Assembly: GCF_018143015.1 (NCBI RefSeq)
Contig: NC_054754.1
Span: 29,277,830 to 29,341,829 of the forward strand
Reading direction: 5' to 3'
DNA from: Lytechinus variegatus
Lineage: Eukaryota > Echinodermata > Echinoidea > Temnopleuroida > Toxopneustidae
DNA: 64,000 nt
How positions within the stretch are numbered: position 1 is the first letter of the stretch; each line of letters opens with the position of its first letter. The notes beneath the pieces were generated by a model, which worked only from the letters and a program-made list of their open reading frames with translations, was not told the origin of the DNA and did no database searches. Made by a program: the position numbers and the translations under genes. Positions 63,402-64,000 of this stretch are shown one piece after another.

Positions 63402-63539
63402 ATTGAAAACATTAAGAAAGAAACATCTGTTTATTACATTTCAAGTGCTGCTATTCACGGTGATGATAACATCTACTGGAGTACACTTCCCATGATGCCA
63501 TGGGTGCTTACAAGTCACGTCCAACTTCTTCTTGTGCAG
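63402..63539 (+). CDS. exon of an unrecognised gene
   Basis: 46 codons between acceptor TTGCATACAG|ATTGAA and donor GTGCAG|GTTAGT, phase 0 at both ends. The residues begin IENIKKETSVYYISSAAI and continue HGDDNIYWSTLPMMPWVL, then TSHVQLLLVQ. The amino-acid mix and the W/Y/P-rich centre look like a conserved protein core. The family was not recognised. It could follow directly on the ATGATG at 62004, which would make this the N-terminus. Confidence 0.5.
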
Positions 63540-63940
63540 GTTAGTAAAATATGCTAAAGAGAAACAACCAGAGTTAAACAGTTAACCCATAGAGGGGGAT
63601 ACACTGCAAAGCAGATTTTTACAAATTCTCTTTATCCTTATGGTAATAATCACAATGGAATATGTGTGTGTAGAGAGAAAAATGTACTGAGAATGTTGAT
63701 ACCATTCCCAGTGCAGTAGGATAAAATTTTTGCATGAGTATATTAGGTAAATTCAGTTTGAACACTTTACTGAAGATAACTCTTGTCTCTCAGGTAATGC
63801 CCGCACTCATTATTTTGATTATTATGGCATATGAACGTCAAGATTGACTTGAACTGAATTTTTACGGGACCGGCAGGTGCAATGCACCAGGTGAACACCC
63901 TACTCTTTGACGAATAGTGGCTTTAAATTAATGTGCATAG

Positions 63941-64000
63941 GTTGTGACTCTCCTATATACTGGACCAACATTTGCGTCCTTCCTGATGGACAGAGTGTTT
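63941..64000 (+). CDS. possible next exon, running off the window
   Basis: After the acceptor ATGTGCATAG|GTTGTG the frame stays open to the window end in the phase required by the previous exon: VVTLLYTGPTFASFLMDRVF. Only 60 bases are visible, so this could be chance. Confidence 0.3.

Noticed and set aside
1-64000. CRISPR array, bacterial operon or phage-type system
   Set aside because: Spliced animal genes and eukaryotic transposons throughout; the 110-bp repeats are transposon-internal, too long and too degenerate for CRISPR.
1-64000. LTR retroelements, Polintons or other virus-derived copies
   Set aside because: No long direct terminal repeats and no protease, integrase, capsid or envelope motifs noticed; the two reverse transcriptases are of LINE type.

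Overview
This is a gene-poor, transposon-rich piece of a eukaryotic nuclear genome, most likely from an echinoderm and probably a sea urchin. The reasons are intron-containing animal genes (a monocarboxylate-type transporter, a RING-less TRIM-like protein, a torsin and a 1-Cys peroxiredoxin 6), short exons in long AT-rich introns, very many small inverted-repeat DNA transposons, and tRNA-derived SINEs. Species assignment is an inference from style; nothing here proves it. No LTR retroelement, Polinton or other virus-like element was recognised.

Layout. 0-5 kb: the end of a hAT-like element, a 3-copy tandem repeat and a decayed L1/Tx1-like LINE (+). 5.2-12.7 kb: a four-exon monocarboxylate-transporter-like gene (+). 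Its intron 1 holds a 1.4 kb foldback element and two tRNA-derived SINEs, its intron 2 a 1 kb hAT-like element, and its exon 2 an apparent one-base deletion. 13.7-17.4 kb: a dead mariner with a TTAA MITE nested in it, a related palindromic mariner MITE, a TA microsatellite cluster framed by an inverted repeat, and a complete-looking tRNA gene with anticodon UCA. 18.5-20.4 kb: a second LINE (-) and a SINE whose head resembles 7SL RNA. 21.2-22.9 kb: an intronless TRIM-like gene (-) lying between two opposed copies of one hAT-like element. 23.5-30.9 kb: nested hAT-like elements and several MITEs. 34.2-36.3 kb: a torsin (TOR4A-like) gene (-). 37-44 kb: a LINE remnant and a nest of MITEs and hAT-like elements. 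44.5-57.6 kb: a six-exon peroxiredoxin 6 gene (+), followed by a 1.2 kb 3' UTR. 58.9-62.5 kb: more MITEs. 62-64 kb: a CpG-rich stretch with a possible first exon, plus one or two downstream exons of an unrecognised gene that runs off the right edge.

The host genes do not look functionally linked: one is a plasma-membrane transporter, one a cytosolic scaffold, one an ER/nuclear-envelope AAA+ ATPase and one a peroxidase/phospholipase. What ties the window together is its transposon ecology. At least three families of hAT-like non-autonomous elements with different termini share a roughly 110-bp internal repeat with a GCGCGAAGCGCGAGC-type core. Several insertions have clean 8-bp or TTAA target duplications, which allows a relative order of insertion to be read.
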